41,674 nucleotides of DNA from a virus. The DNA is taken from positions 1-41,674 of IMG/VR virus record IMGVR_UViG_3300028388_001281; one strand, written 5' to 3'. The notes under the pieces are model-generated. The model was given only the letters and a program-made list of their open reading frames with translations, was not told the origin of the DNA and searched no databases. A program made the position numbers and the translations under genes. Shown piece after piece: positions 1-7,703 of the stretch. Position 1 is the stretch's first letter; the number at the start of each line of letters is the position of its first letter.

Positions 1-99
1 TTCTCGCCCGGGCAAGGCGAACTGACGAAGGCAGACCCTTTTCGGCGCGATACTGCGGGTAGATCGTTTTCGCGGTGTTCAGGGTCACGCCCCGGGCGA
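1..99. repeat. Left copy of 99-base exact terminal repeat
   Basis: These 99 bases are identical to 41576-41674. A leftward reading frame runs through both copies without interruption, so the ends join in a circular map of about 41,575 bp. The odd round length (99) suggests an assembler k-mer overlap on a circular or permuted genome rather than a biological direct terminal repeat. Confidence 0.95.
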
Positions 100-445
100 C
101 GCATTCGTCGATCGCCGCCTTGCGCTCGTCGATCCTGCCTTCTTTCCAGAACCGATCGAATATCTCGCGACACACGGCGACCGGCCGCTCTGTCTTGGAC
201 GGGTTCTTGACCTCGCGGGGCGGCACAGGCTCTAGGAGCGGCGTGGACGGCGAAGGCGGCGCGGGCGTCCTGACCGTGCACCCGGTCAGCGCTTCGCGCT
301 GTGCGGGCGTCAGAGCGGCCGGATAAACCCATACAGTCAGGGACCGGTCGGGCTCGATCTCGACGCGGGCCCGAGGCACGTCGCGCTCGATCCGGTTCTT
401 GGCGCGCTCGGCGGCCGCTTGGGATCTATATCGGCGAGGGATCAT
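1..445 (-). CDS. Hypothetical phage protein, N-terminal part (continues across the circular join to 41307)
   Basis: The ATG (complement of 443-445) overlaps the TGA of the upstream sulfotransferase gene in an ATGA arrangement. The frame stays open to base 1 and, when the 99-base terminal overlap is collapsed, continues to a stop at 41307, giving about 237 residues. The start is basic (MIPRRYRSQAAAERAKNR), followed by a proline-rich linker around residues 65-85. The second half is rich in Arg and Lys and has a segment (IDECVARGVTLNTAKTIYPQ) that resembles a helix-turn-helix or other nucleic-acid-binding helix pair. I do not recognise the family. It lies in the leftward replication unit. Confidence 0.8.
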   Translation of the reverse strand, partial: MIPRRYRSQAAAERAKNRIERDVPRARVEIEPDRSLTVWVYPAALTPAQREALTGCTVRTPAPPSPSTPLLEPVPPREVKNPSKTERPVAVCREIFDRFWKEGRIDERKAAIDECVARGVTLNTAKTIYPQYRAEKGLPSSVRLARAR

Positions 446-1020
446 AGCGGGTACTTCCAGATCTCGAAATCGAACCAGAACCGGCGGCGCACTTCGTCGA
501 TCAGTTCGGTGTCGAACCCGCCGGGGCCGTCTCCGATGTAATACCCGACGAAGCCGCCGGATCTCACGCTTGGATTGAGCCGCTCAAGACGGATTTCCCG
601 GCCGAGGTGCTTGTAACTCCACCGGGCGAACTCGGCGTTGAGATCTTCGAACCGGAACACCTTGTTGCACCCGGCGAGCCATTCGATCTGCGGCGTGCGC
701 AGGAAATCGATCTGGCGCGGCCGCGCACCGATCTTCCATTCGTCGTGCAGCACCCAAGTTCGGAAATCTGGCACGTCGGGATCGCGCTCGCGGCGATAGC
801 TCCACGCCGAGACGAGCCGATCGTAGGGGTTGCGCACGACGCCGAGCCGGTGGCGCTTGAGCGGCACGCATCCGGATCGCGGCAGGTAGTGCTTGCTCGG
901 CTTCCCGTCGGGGAATGCGTGCACGTGCTGCGGTGCGGTGAAAGGCAACAGGGCGTCGGTCACGGCCGAGGAAGCCGCTTTCGGGTTCTGCACGAATGAC
1001 CAGTCGTCGCCGAATATCAT
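442..1020 (-). CDS. Sulfotransferase family 2-like protein
   Basis: A 192-residue protein with both cofactor signatures of PAPS-dependent sulfotransferases. The 5'-phosphosulfate loop is NPKAASSA (residues 12-19) and the 3'-phosphate element is VVRNPYDRLVSAW (61-73), with Arg63 and Ser71 in the expected places. In this family the enzyme moves sulfate from PAPS to a hydroxyl or amine of a carbohydrate or small molecule. No signal peptide or membrane segment is seen, so it should act in the cytoplasm. It is coupled by 4-bp ATGA overlaps to both neighbours, so it belongs to the early operon and is not a late insertion. The substrate is unknown; a host surface glycan, a metabolite or a virion component are all possible. 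Confidence 0.8.
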   Translation of the reverse strand: MIFGDDWSFVQNPKAASSAVTDALLPFTAPQHVHAFPDGKPSKHYLPRSGCVPLKRHRLGVVRNPYDRLVSAWSYRRERDPDVPDFRTWVLHDEWKIGARPRQIDFLRTPQIEWLAGCNKVFRFEDLNAEFARWSYKHLGREIRLERLNPSVRSGGFVGYYIGDGPGGFDTELIDEVRRRFWFDFEIWKYPL

Positions 1021-1421
1021 TGCACAAACGGCCTCACGTTAGGATCTGTCAGAGGCAGGATCTCGGTAACTGCAATCCGGTATTGGCTCGGATCCGATCG
1101 AAGGATCGTTCGGCCGACACGGATCCGCACGACCTTTCCGATCGCCGCGTCGATCCGGTCGACGCCGACGGCGGCGAGAAGCTCGTCGGCGCGCAGCTTG
1201 GCGATCGCGGCCGTTCGGGGGTTCGGGTCGTCGAGATCGAGGAAAGCCCGTGCAATCCGGCCGCCCATGCCAGCTTGCGGATGCTTGCTATCGGGCCCGG
1301 GTTCGGTCAGGCGGAAGAATATCACCGTCACGTTGTGCGGGACTTCGCCAGTCTGCACGGCCGCAACCTCGGCCTGATACTCTCCCGGCGGCAGTTCGAG
1401 CCTGTCGTCGAAATTGGTCAT
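1017..1421 (-). CDS. DUF669-like phage replication-associated protein
   Basis: A 134-residue protein. It opens with a LPPGEYQAEV element, followed by beta strands, a short loop with Gly-Gly, then an alpha-helical stretch (NPRTAAIAKLRADELLAAVG) and a return to strands (GKVVRIRVG). That order matches DUF669 proteins, which sit next to polymerase, SSB and helicase genes in many phages and are suspected to be ssDNA or recombination partners. The match is by pattern only and the role is inferred from context. The start ATG overlaps the stop of the upstream RHH gene. Confidence 0.55.
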   Translation of the reverse strand: MTNFDDRLELPPGEYQAEVAAVQTGEVPHNVTVIFFRLTEPGPDSKHPQAGMGGRIARAFLDLDDPNPRTAAIAKLRADELLAAVGVDRIDAAIGKVVRIRVGRTILRSDPSQYRIAVTEILPLTDPNVRPFVQ

Positions 1422-1570
1422 GACTTGCCTTCCCTTTCGAGCTTCTCCTCGATCGCTTCGCGGATGAATTCGGCGCGTCGGCCCTTGAGGCTCGGCCGGG
1501 GCAGTTTCTTGAGCGTATCGGCCGTGACGCGAACCGATATCACTTTCAGGGTTTGTTGATCCTTTGCCAT
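1418..1570 (-). CDS. Small ribbon-helix-helix (RHH) DNA-binding protein
   Basis: A 50-residue frame beginning MAKDQQTLKVISVRVTAD. A basic N-terminal strand (LKVISVRVTAD) is followed by two helices separated by a Gly-containing turn (LKKLPRPSLKG, then RRAEFIREAIEEKLERE). This is the architecture of CopG/Arc/MetJ-type RHH repressors. An AGGAG ribosome site lies six bases before the ATG, and the stop overlaps the next gene in ATGA fashion. RHH proteins act as dimers on operator DNA, so this is the best candidate for a phage transcription regulator in the window. Confidence 0.8.
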   Translation of the reverse strand: MAKDQQTLKVISVRVTADTLKKLPRPSLKGRRAEFIREAIEEKLEREGKS

Positions 1571-1580
1571 GGGGTTTCTC

Positions 1581-2906
1581 CTATGTCGCGGCATCGATCA
1601 GAGCGTCTTGCAGGCGGCCGTGCGCCGCGAGATTACGGGCTACGTTATCCTCGATCGTATTCTGTAATGCAAGGACAAGGGCGCGCACCTCCTCTTTTTG
1701 GCCCTTTCTGGCAAGGCGTCGGTTGCCTTGTTCCCATAGCTCCTGACTGTCGGGCAGCGTAAACCATACGCTCGTCGAGCATCCGCCGACGTGCAGGTTG
1801 AGGCCGTGCGCCGCGCTTTCAGGATGCACGGCCAGCGTTCCGCCTTCCCTGAGCCATTTCTCGGCGTCTTCGATCGTGAGAAGCCCGGGGATCAAATTCT
1901 GCATTCGCTCAAGCTCGTGCCGGAACCGGTAGAACACGAGGAGCGGCTCGCCTTGCATTTCCTCGACGATCTCGCCGAGGGCCTCGATCTTGGCGTCATG
2001 CACCTGAACCCAATGGGATCGGTCTGCGGTTGTGTAGATCGCACCCGAGCACAGTTGCAGGAGCTTGCCCCGGTTCACGGACGGCTCGACGGCGACGATC
2101 TCGTGCCCGCCTATCTCGACAGAGAGGTCGGCCTCAAGGGCGGCATACAGGCGGCGTGTGGCGGCGTTCACGGTCACGGACACCGGCACGACCCGGGCCT
2201 CGGGCGCGGCCGTCTCGCGGGGCATGGAATAGGCGTAGCGATCGCTCATGCCCCGGATCTCTTCTTCGGCACCGCTCAGGGGTCGCCAGACGCGCCGATC
2301 GGGATCCACCGGATAGAACCAGCGGGCCTTGTAGTGCCCCATTGATTGCGCGAGCGGCGTGTGTTCGGGCGTCGCGCAGGTTACGAACGATTGCCCCCAC
2401 AAGCCAAGGATCGAGTTTCCGCGCGGCGTTCCGGTGAGGCCGATCCGCACCGGGATATCCTGCACCGGGGTTCTGACTTTCTTGAACCGCCGGGTTCCCG
2501 GCCATTTCATCTTCGACACCTCGTCCCATATGATCGAGGCGAAGGGCCATGGGCCGCCGCGCAGCGTATCGGCCAGCCATGGCAAAAGCTCGTAGTTTAT
2601 CAGGTAGAAGTCGGCCGACGACGCGAGGAGCTTCTCACGCACCGCAGGAGAGCCGAAGAGGAGCACCGGTTCGAGGTGCGCTAGGTGATCCCATGCGGCA
2701 AGCTCCTGCCTCCACACAAGCTCTGCGATCCGCTTGGTGGCGACGACGAGCGTCGGGCCCTCGAACATATCGGCCACGGCCGTGGCGGCCACCACGGTCT
2801 TACCGGATCCCGGCTTGGCCCAGAGGCTCGCCCGGCGACGCCGCACCAGTTCGTCAATCGCGGCGTTTTGCGCGATCGATAGCTCTTCTCGCTTTCGCAA
2901 CGGCAC
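1581..2906 (-). CDS. SNF2/SF2-type DEAD-like helicase
   Basis: A 441-residue protein with superfamily 2 motifs in order: Walker A AKPGSGKT (30-37), motif II WDEVSK (127-132, DEVS instead of DEAH), motif III LTGTPRGNS (157-165), and a C-terminal RecA-like half with HPESAAHGLNL (motif V) and QGNRRLARKGQ (motif VI). These are the short SNF2-like helicases common in phage replication modules next to VRR-NUC and pol A genes. The start is GTG at 2906, preceded by GAAAGAGG, and overlaps the VRR-NUC gene by 53 bp. It probably remodels or unwinds replication or recombination intermediates together with the adjacent nuclease. Confidence 0.9.
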   Translation of the reverse strand: MPLRKREELSIAQNAAIDELVRRRRASLWAKPGSGKTVVAATAVADMFEGPTLVVATKRIAELVWRQELAAWDHLAHLEPVLLFGSPAVREKLLASSADFYLINYELLPWLADTLRGGPWPFASIIWDEVSKMKWPGTRRFKKVRTPVQDIPVRIGLTGTPRGNSILGLWGQSFVTCATPEHTPLAQSMGHYKARWFYPVDPDRRVWRPLSGAEEEIRGMSDRYAYSMPRETAAPEARVVPVSVTVNAATRRLYAALEADLSVEIGGHEIVAVEPSVNRGKLLQLCSGAIYTTADRSHWVQVHDAKIEALGEIVEEMQGEPLLVFYRFRHELERMQNLIPGLLTIEDAEKWLREGGTLAVHPESAAHGLNLHVGGCSTSVWFTLPDSQELWEQGNRRLARKGQKEEVRALVLALQNTIEDNVARNLAAHGRLQDALIDAAT

Positions 2907-3171
2907 CTAGGGCCTCTTTCACTGAGCGGCACACGGCAACGGTTTGTCCCATCTGGGCGAGTTGCCTGTGCCGGATTTTCTGGTTCGGCCGAAGACGGCC
3001 GGTCGCGTTCTTGAACTCGATCCAGACGACGGCCCCGGGGTAGTCCTTGCCGAGCGGGACGAGCCGATCCGGCCAGCCGTCGAGCCCGACCTTGAGGGCC
3101 GTCGTGCCGAGCTTCTGCACCTCGATCACGAACTTGGCTTCGATCGTGCGTTCGAGCGTCATTTCGCGCAC
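2854..3171 (-). CDS. VRR-NUC domain nuclease
   Basis: A 105-residue single-domain protein. The PD-(D/E)XK core of the VRR-NUC family is visible: Glu11 in the first helix, GWPDRL with Asp35, then VVWIEFK with Glu52 and Lys54, and Gln64 in RPNQ. Small phage VRR-NUC proteins are structure-selective nucleases thought to cleave branched DNA such as Holliday junctions. It lies between the wHTH/Zn-ribbon gene and the SNF2 helicase, an association conserved in many phages. The alternate in-frame methionine at residue 4 is also possible. Confidence 0.9.
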   Translation of the reverse strand: MREMTLERTIEAKFVIEVQKLGTTALKVGLDGWPDRLVPLGKDYPGAVVWIEFKNATGRLRPNQKIRHRQLAQMGQTVAVCRSVKEALGAVAKARRAIDRAKRRD

Positions 3172-3473
3172 GTCGGGCAGCGGTAGACGGACCCCGGGAT
3201 CAGGAACGAAACGTCACGGCCGCACCCGGGGCATTTGCCGGTCGCGTGTTTTCGCCAGACGTGAAGGTGCACCGGCGACTTTAGCTCTTCCTTCCCGACG
3301 AGGCCGACGTTTTCCATGTCGCGGAGGTGCCGCGACACGACAAGGGCCGTCGTGTTTTCCCTGCCCTCGCGATTGAGCTTGTCGGCGATCTCGCTCGCCG
3401 TGCGTTCGCGTCCATCGTCCATCGCGCGGAGGATCGCGATTTTCACGTCGTGGCGCGACAGTTGCATGGTCAT
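3159..3473 (-). CDS. Winged-helix protein with C-terminal zinc ribbon
   Basis: A 104-residue protein. Residues 1-70 resemble a winged helix: a first helix (HDVKIAILRAMDDG), ASEIADKL as the second, and TTALVVSRHLRDMENVGLV as recognition helix and wing. The tail has paired cysteines (CPGCG and CPTC) spaced as in a zinc ribbon. The start at 3473 is chosen because its ATG overlaps the upstream TGA (ATGA); the longer frame would run back into the neighbouring gene. Likely a DNA-binding regulator or replication accessory factor; no target can be named. Confidence 0.75.
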   Translation of the reverse strand: MTMQLSRHDVKIAILRAMDDGRERTASEIADKLNREGRENTTALVVSRHLRDMENVGLVGKEELKSPVHLHVWRKHATGKCPGCGRDVSFLIPGSVYRCPTCAK

Positions 3474-3718
3474 TCTTCGGCCTCCTCGACGGTCAGGATT
3501 ACCGGCGGATGCGAGTTTCCGAGGATCGACAGTTCGACCTCCGCGCCGCCCATGAGGGCGGCGATCTCGTCGGCCGTCGGCTTCCATCGGGATCGCATCA
3601 CCGGAACGCGGCCGACCACCTCAACTTCGATCACCTCGCGACGGATCATGAGGTTCCCGTATTCGTCCTGATCCTCTGCGAGGATATCGGTTGCGTTCTT
3701 GATCTTGGTCGGGTTCAT
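3470..3718 (-). CDS. Hypothetical protein in the replication operon
   Basis: An 82-residue acidic protein. The start at 3718 is chosen by its ATGA overlap with the polymerase stop; the longer open frame upstream lies inside the polymerase gene. It contains a strand-rich middle (REVIEVEVVGRVPVMRSRW), a helix PTADEIAALMGG and a Glu-rich end. I do not recognise a family. Tight coupling on both sides argues that it is a real gene expressed with the polymerase. Confidence 0.75.
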   Translation of the reverse strand: MNPTKIKNATDILAEDQDEYGNLMIRREVIEVEVVGRVPVMRSRWKPTADEIAALMGGAEVELSILGNSHPPVILTVEEAEE

Positions 3719-5679
3719 TTCCTGTACCTTTCTGTCTGGAAAGCATCGGTCGCGAGCGGGAAATCGTCGGTCAGCCATTCGGGCCGCGTGGTCATTTCCC
3801 GCCTGAATTCGTCGTAACGGCCGTCGTCGGCCTCGACGAGTTCATCGTGCACGGTCAAGACAAGCTCGTGCCCGAGTTCGTCGAGCCGCACCATGGCCGA
3901 GGCCATGATATCCCGGGCCGTAGACTGGACGATATGCCCGGTCAGCGCGCCGCCGTAGATCTTGACCCGGCCATAACCTGCGCCGCCCTTGAGACGGCCA
4001 AAGCACGACCACGAGATCCGGCGGTCTTCGACCTTTTTCTCAACCTCGTAATAGCGCAGGAGGCGGCCGCTCGGGAGCTTGATCCAGAAGCGATCCGCCC
4101 GGGTAAACTTGATCGAGATCTTGCCCTTGATTACGGCGAACTCGGTTCCGACGTTCTCGCTCGCATGCGCGAGGGCGCGATCGAGCCGTCGCCAGAACTT
4201 CACCACGGCGGGCGCGTTCTTGCGATATAGGCCGACAAGCTCGTCGCTTTCGTCGCGCTCGATCTGCACGTCGTATGTCGTATCGAGCATGTACTGGAAA
4301 CCGCCGCCGCCGAGCCCGTAGCCGCAACCTAGGACGGTTTGTTTGCCCATGAACCGCTCGGCGCTCGTGATCTCTTCGACCGGCTTGCCGTAGATCTTCG
4401 CGGCCATCATGCGGTAAGGATCGTCGCCCCGGGCGAACGCGCCGAGCAGATCCTCGTCTCCGACGATCCATGCGAGGAGCCGCGCCTCGATCTGCGAATA
4501 GTCGGCGACGTTGAGGTAGCGGCCGAGGTCGGCGATCAAGCCCCGGATCACGTTCGCGATCGTGTCGAGTTCCTGCCCGCCCCATGTGAACTCGAACAAG
4601 CCGTCGATCTCGATCGCCTCGAAAACGAGATCTTGCTTGGAACCCATGCCGCGCACGAGGTTCTGCGGCTGCACGCCCGCCCCGGCGAACCGCAGGGTTC
4701 GCTCGGCCGCCCCGTAGATAACGCCGTCATGGACGCGGCCATCTACCCTTGAGCGGGCCAGCATGGCCTTGATCTTGTCGACCGACGTTTTCGCGTATGT
4801 CTGCCGGGCCTCGGCGACGGCGCGACGGTCTTCGGGTAGCGTGGGATCCTTGAGGTAGTCGCGCAAGGGAGCCTTGGCGATGCTCGACAGACCCAGAAAC
4901 GCGGCCACGTCCTTGACCTGTGTCAAGGTGAAGCCGTGCCGGGTTTCGACCTCGGCCGACATGCGCTCGCGGGTACGGCACGTGATATCCCAGAGGCGTT
5001 CCGCGCTCGGCCGGTCGATCGGGAACCCGCGCTCGTTCATGCGGTAGGTCGCGGCGTAGACCTTCACCTCGAAAGGCGAGAGCGGCGGCATATAGCGCAT
5101 GGCCCGGCGCATTTCGTGCACGTCCCATCCGCAATAGGCATACATCAATTCGAAGTCGTCGGGCTTCTCGTCGGGTCGCCAGAACCGAACGCCGGGGTTT
5201 TTCTTCGACTTGTTGCGCGGCCGGGAAAGCTTGAGCATGCACGAGCGGCCGATCTTGTCCTTTTCGCCGCCGAAGAACTGAGCGAGATCGTCGAGCCCGC
5301 CGGGCAAACCGGCCGCCCGGGCTACGGCTGCGCTATCGACGATCCGCTCGATTTCGATATCGATCCCGATCTTCTCCCGCAAGATCTTCGGCTCGAATTC
5401 GGCGTTATGCACGCAGAGGAGCGTGCGCGGGTCGGACAGCAGCGAACAGGCGGTGTCGAGCGGATCCGAGAACGTCTCGTCCCAATGCTGGATTGGGTTG
5501 TCGTCGATCGCCCATCGCGCGCACATGATCTCGGTCGAGGGGTGGCTCGCGTATGTATGGGCGTCGATATCCCGCAGGTTCAACTCCGACCGGGTTTCGA
5601 GATCGAGGAATAGCACGCGATGGAACGTGCGCCCCGTGGCGGCCTCTGCGGCGGCGATATGATCGGAGAACGGGTTCAT
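3715..5679 (-). CDS. Family A DNA polymerase with 3'-5' exonuclease
   Basis: A 654-residue replicative polymerase. The proofreading domain is at the N terminus: exo I DLE (Asp26, Glu28), exo II HNAEFEPK (91-98), exo III YCGWD (Tyr182, Asp186). The polymerase domain has motif A DYSQIEARL (from Asp393), motif B from Arg442 through Lys446 to Tyr454, and motif C VHDELVEAD (610-618). There is no 5'-3' exonuclease domain, as usual for phage pol A enzymes. The start ATG at 5679 follows a short intercistronic region with a strong GC hairpin and only a weak ribosome site, so translation may be limited relative to the SSB upstream. Confidence 0.97.
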   Translation of the reverse strand: MNPFSDHIAAAEAATGRTFHRVLFLDLETRSELNLRDIDAHTYASHPSTEIMCARWAIDDNPIQHWDETFSDPLDTACSLLSDPRTLLCVHNAEFEPKILREKIGIDIEIERIVDSAAVARAAGLPGGLDDLAQFFGGEKDKIGRSCMLKLSRPRNKSKKNPGVRFWRPDEKPDDFELMYAYCGWDVHEMRRAMRYMPPLSPFEVKVYAATYRMNERGFPIDRPSAERLWDITCRTRERMSAEVETRHGFTLTQVKDVAAFLGLSSIAKAPLRDYLKDPTLPEDRRAVAEARQTYAKTSVDKIKAMLARSRVDGRVHDGVIYGAAERTLRFAGAGVQPQNLVRGMGSKQDLVFEAIEIDGLFEFTWGGQELDTIANVIRGLIADLGRYLNVADYSQIEARLLAWIVGDEDLLGAFARGDDPYRMMAAKIYGKPVEEITSAERFMGKQTVLGCGYGLGGGGFQYMLDTTYDVQIERDESDELVGLYRKNAPAVVKFWRRLDRALAHASENVGTEFAVIKGKISIKFTRADRFWIKLPSGRLLRYYEVEKKVEDRRISWSCFGRLKGGAGYGRVKIYGGALTGHIVQSTARDIMASAMVRLDELGHELVLTVHDELVEADDGRYDEFRREMTTRPEWLTDDFPLATDAFQTERYRK

Positions 5680-5695
5680 GCCGGGTTCTGAGCAA

Positions 5696-5725
5696 CCGGC
5701 CCGGGGGTGAGGAGCCCCGGGCCGG
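5696..5725 (-). other. Intercistronic GC hairpin before the polymerase gene
   Basis: Arms CCGGCCCGGGG (5696-5706) and CCCCGGGCCGG (5715-5725) pair perfectly over 11 bp around an 8-base loop. No T tract follows on the leftward transcript, so it is not a standard terminator. It could attenuate, or stabilise the 3' end of the upstream SSB message. Confidence 0.6.
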
Positions 5726-5767
5726 TCTCATTGCCTTCCCTGCGCCAACAGGGTCGGCAAGCTCGTG

Positions 5768-6310
5768 TCAGTCGATCGAGAAGCCTTCGTCTTCGTCGTC
5801 GTCGATCGCCTCGAACTCTTCGTCGGCGTTCGGGACACCGCCGAGGCGCTCGCCTTCCTTCACCTTCTGCACATTGTTGAGCCCGAACGAAACGCCCTTG
5901 TTCTCGGGTACGTCGAACGGGAAGACAGTGATCGAGACGTTAGCGTAGCAGCCCGACCAGATCTCGCTATCGTCGAGGATCGGCTGCACCTGCCGGTCGA
6001 CAACCTGCGGCTTACGCTTCGACGACGTGTTGATATAGAGCATGCCCTCGTAGACGGGGTCGTCGTCGGCCTTGCCGTCTTCGTCGGCGTCATGGAGCGG
6101 GTCGTTTTTCTTCCGCATCGAAGCCCATTTCTTGCCGAACTTGTTCTCGCCTTCGGCATCGATCGCGGCGTTGAGGTCGTCAACCTGCGGATGATCCTTA
6201 GGGATCAGGAGCGAGACGGAATAGCGGAGTTCGCCGCTCTTGTTCTCGCGAGCTTCGAAGAGGTTCGCGTAGCTCAGGCGCACGTTTTTAAGCTGGATCT
6301 TGGTCGTCAT
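5768..6310 (-). CDS. DUF2815 single-stranded DNA-binding protein
   Basis: A 180-residue protein matching DUF2815 throughout. It begins with KIQLKNVRLSYANLFEA, followed by a strand-rich core (YSVSLLIPKDHP), an OB-fold-like middle and an acidic tail (EEFEAIDDDEDEGFSID). DUF2815 proteins are gp2.5-like SSBs that coat ssDNA and use the acidic tail to recruit polymerase and helicase. Position immediately upstream of pol A and downstream of DUF2800 is the usual order for this module. Confidence 0.9.
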   Translation of the reverse strand: MTTKIQLKNVRLSYANLFEARENKSGELRYSVSLLIPKDHPQVDDLNAAIDAEGENKFGKKWASMRKKNDPLHDADEDGKADDDPVYEGMLYINTSSKRKPQVVDRQVQPILDDSEIWSGCYANVSITVFPFDVPENKGVSFGLNNVQKVKEGERLGGVPNADEEFEAIDDDEDEGFSID

Positions 6311-6384
6311 GTTGACGGTCCTTTCTGGATGATAGCCCTACGGGCAGACAATGCCGCGAAACCCTCGCGGCCGGGGATTACAGA

Positions 6385-6570
6385 CTACGGGACCACGTGC
6401 GGAAACGTCAAGCCCCAAGTCAGGAGGCCGAGAACGATCGCGAGCCCGAGGATCCCGGCAGACGAGCCCGGCGGAAGCTCCTCGCGACCTAGCAAGCCCA
6501 GAGCGGCCACGATCACCACGAGGGCGATCGTGATCGCCGCGTAGGCGTAGGCTATCTCGGCCAAGATCAA
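6385..6570 (-). CDS. Small two-span membrane protein with TTG start
   Basis: A 61-residue frame starting at TTG, which overlaps the TGA of the DUF2800 gene (TTGA). It has two hydrophobic segments: about residues 8-29 (AYAAITIALVVIVAALGLL) and about 40-59 (AGILGLAIVLGLLTWGLTF), joined by a short loop REELPPGSS. No ATG exists in this frame, so simple ORF callers miss it. The role is unknown; small inner-membrane proteins of phages include exclusion factors and replication anchors. Translational coupling to DUF2800 supports expression. Confidence 0.6.
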   Translation of the reverse strand: MILAEIAYAYAAITIALVVIVAALGLLGREELPPGSSAGILGLAIVLGLLTWGLTFPHVVP

Positions 6571-7703
6571 TCGAGGGCCTCGAACTCGCCGTCGAGCGGG
6601 TTCTTCGCCTCGCTGGCGCGCACGAGCTTGATCTCGCCCGGCGGCCGCACGACGAGGGCCTCGACAACGTCCTTGCCGAGGGCGCGCTTGAGGGCCGTTT
6701 GCGTGACCGGTTTGCGCGGCGCGTACTCGTCGAGATCCAGACCGGCGGCCTCGATCTCGGCGACGACCTCTTCCTCGTCGCGCCACCGGGCCCGACCGTT
6801 GCCTTGTTCCCGGGCCCAACCGGGCACCTTCCGCCCGGCGGCCATGCGTTGCAGCGCGGCCGCCTGCATAGCCTTGATCGTCGCGATCATGTGGTCGGCC
6901 TTGTCCAGCCACGCGGCGAGATCCTCGTCGCTCAGGGCGTCGGGATCCTCGGCCTTGTCGAGATCTTCGAACTCGTCGAGCACCTGCGCCTTGCAGGATC
7001 CGCTCGCGGGGCAGAAACGGCATTGATCCTCGCCCGGGATGAACGGCGCATCGTCGGACAGGGCAAGCATGATCGCCGCCCGGGCCTCTTCCTTGAACGC
7101 ATGGATCTCGGGCCATGAAACTGAGGCGCGCTTAACGCCACCTGCGCGAGGCTGCACGATCACGATCTCGAACTCGTCGAAGTCGTGCCCGGGGAAGCGC
7201 TCGGCGAGAACCTCAAGCGCTCCGATCAGGTAACACATGCCCTGCGCGTTGAGCTTGCGATCGCCTGTCTCGGGGTCAGTCGTGACGGCCTCAACCGGAA
7301 CGAACCCGAACTTGAAGTCGACAACCGAAACGGCAGATCCCCGGATCCCGATCACGTCCGACGTACCCCACATGATCTCGGGATCGTTAAGCCCGAGGGC
7401 CTGCCCGACGGGCACCTTGATCTCGGTCATGATACGATCGAACTCCTCGTCGGCGACGAAGTCGAAACACTCCTCGACGTGCCCGAACCGGTCGACCGTG
7501 ACCTCGACGCCGTTGTCTGCGACGAAGCCGGGTTCCACGAGTTCGCCGTCGAGCATGCGCTCGACGGCTTCGTGACAGGCGGTGCCTTCCTCGGCCGCCT
7601 TGTTCGTCTCGTTCGGGAACATGGCGGCGAACCTCAGGGACGCCGGGCATGCCTTCACGCGCGAGAATGACGACGGGCCGATCTTGGCGTGATGCTCGGG
7701 CAT
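6567..7703 (-). CDS. DUF2800 family Cas4/RecB-like nuclease
   Basis: A 378-residue protein. The RecB-type nuclease motifs are visible: His44, GTSD with Asp116, VVDFK with Asp129 and Lys131, and QxxxY (Gln154, Tyr158). Cys19 together with Cys228, Cys231 and Cys237 forms the pattern of a 4Fe-4S cluster seen in Cas4/AddB-like enzymes. Phage DUF2800 proteins are presumed exonucleases partnering the DUF2815 SSB in recombination-dependent replication. The ATG shares bases with the stop of the preceding gene (TAATG), and the 3' end overlaps the small membrane protein start. Confidence 0.9.
   Translation of the reverse strand: MPEHHAKIGPSSFSRVKACPASLRFAAMFPNETNKAAEEGTACHEAVERMLDGELVEPGFVADNGVEVTVDRFGHVEECFDFVADEEFDRIMTEIKVPVGQALGLNDPEIMWGTSDVIGIRGSAVSVVDFKFGFVPVEAVTTDPETGDRKLNAQGMCYLIGALEVLAERFPGHDFDEFEIVIVQPRAGGVKRASVSWPEIHAFKEEARAAIMLALSDDAPFIPGEDQCRFCPASGSCKAQVLDEFEDLDKAEDPDALSDEDLAAWLDKADHMIATIKAMQAAALQRMAAGRKVPGWAREQGNGRARWRDEEEVVAEIEAAGLDLDEYAPRKPVTQTALKRALGKDVVEALVVRPPGEIKLVRASEAKNPLDGEFEALD

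Noticed and set aside
1-99. True direct terminal repeat of the virion DNA
   Set aside because: Exact 99 bases looks like an assembly k-mer; no coverage data are available to claim real termini.
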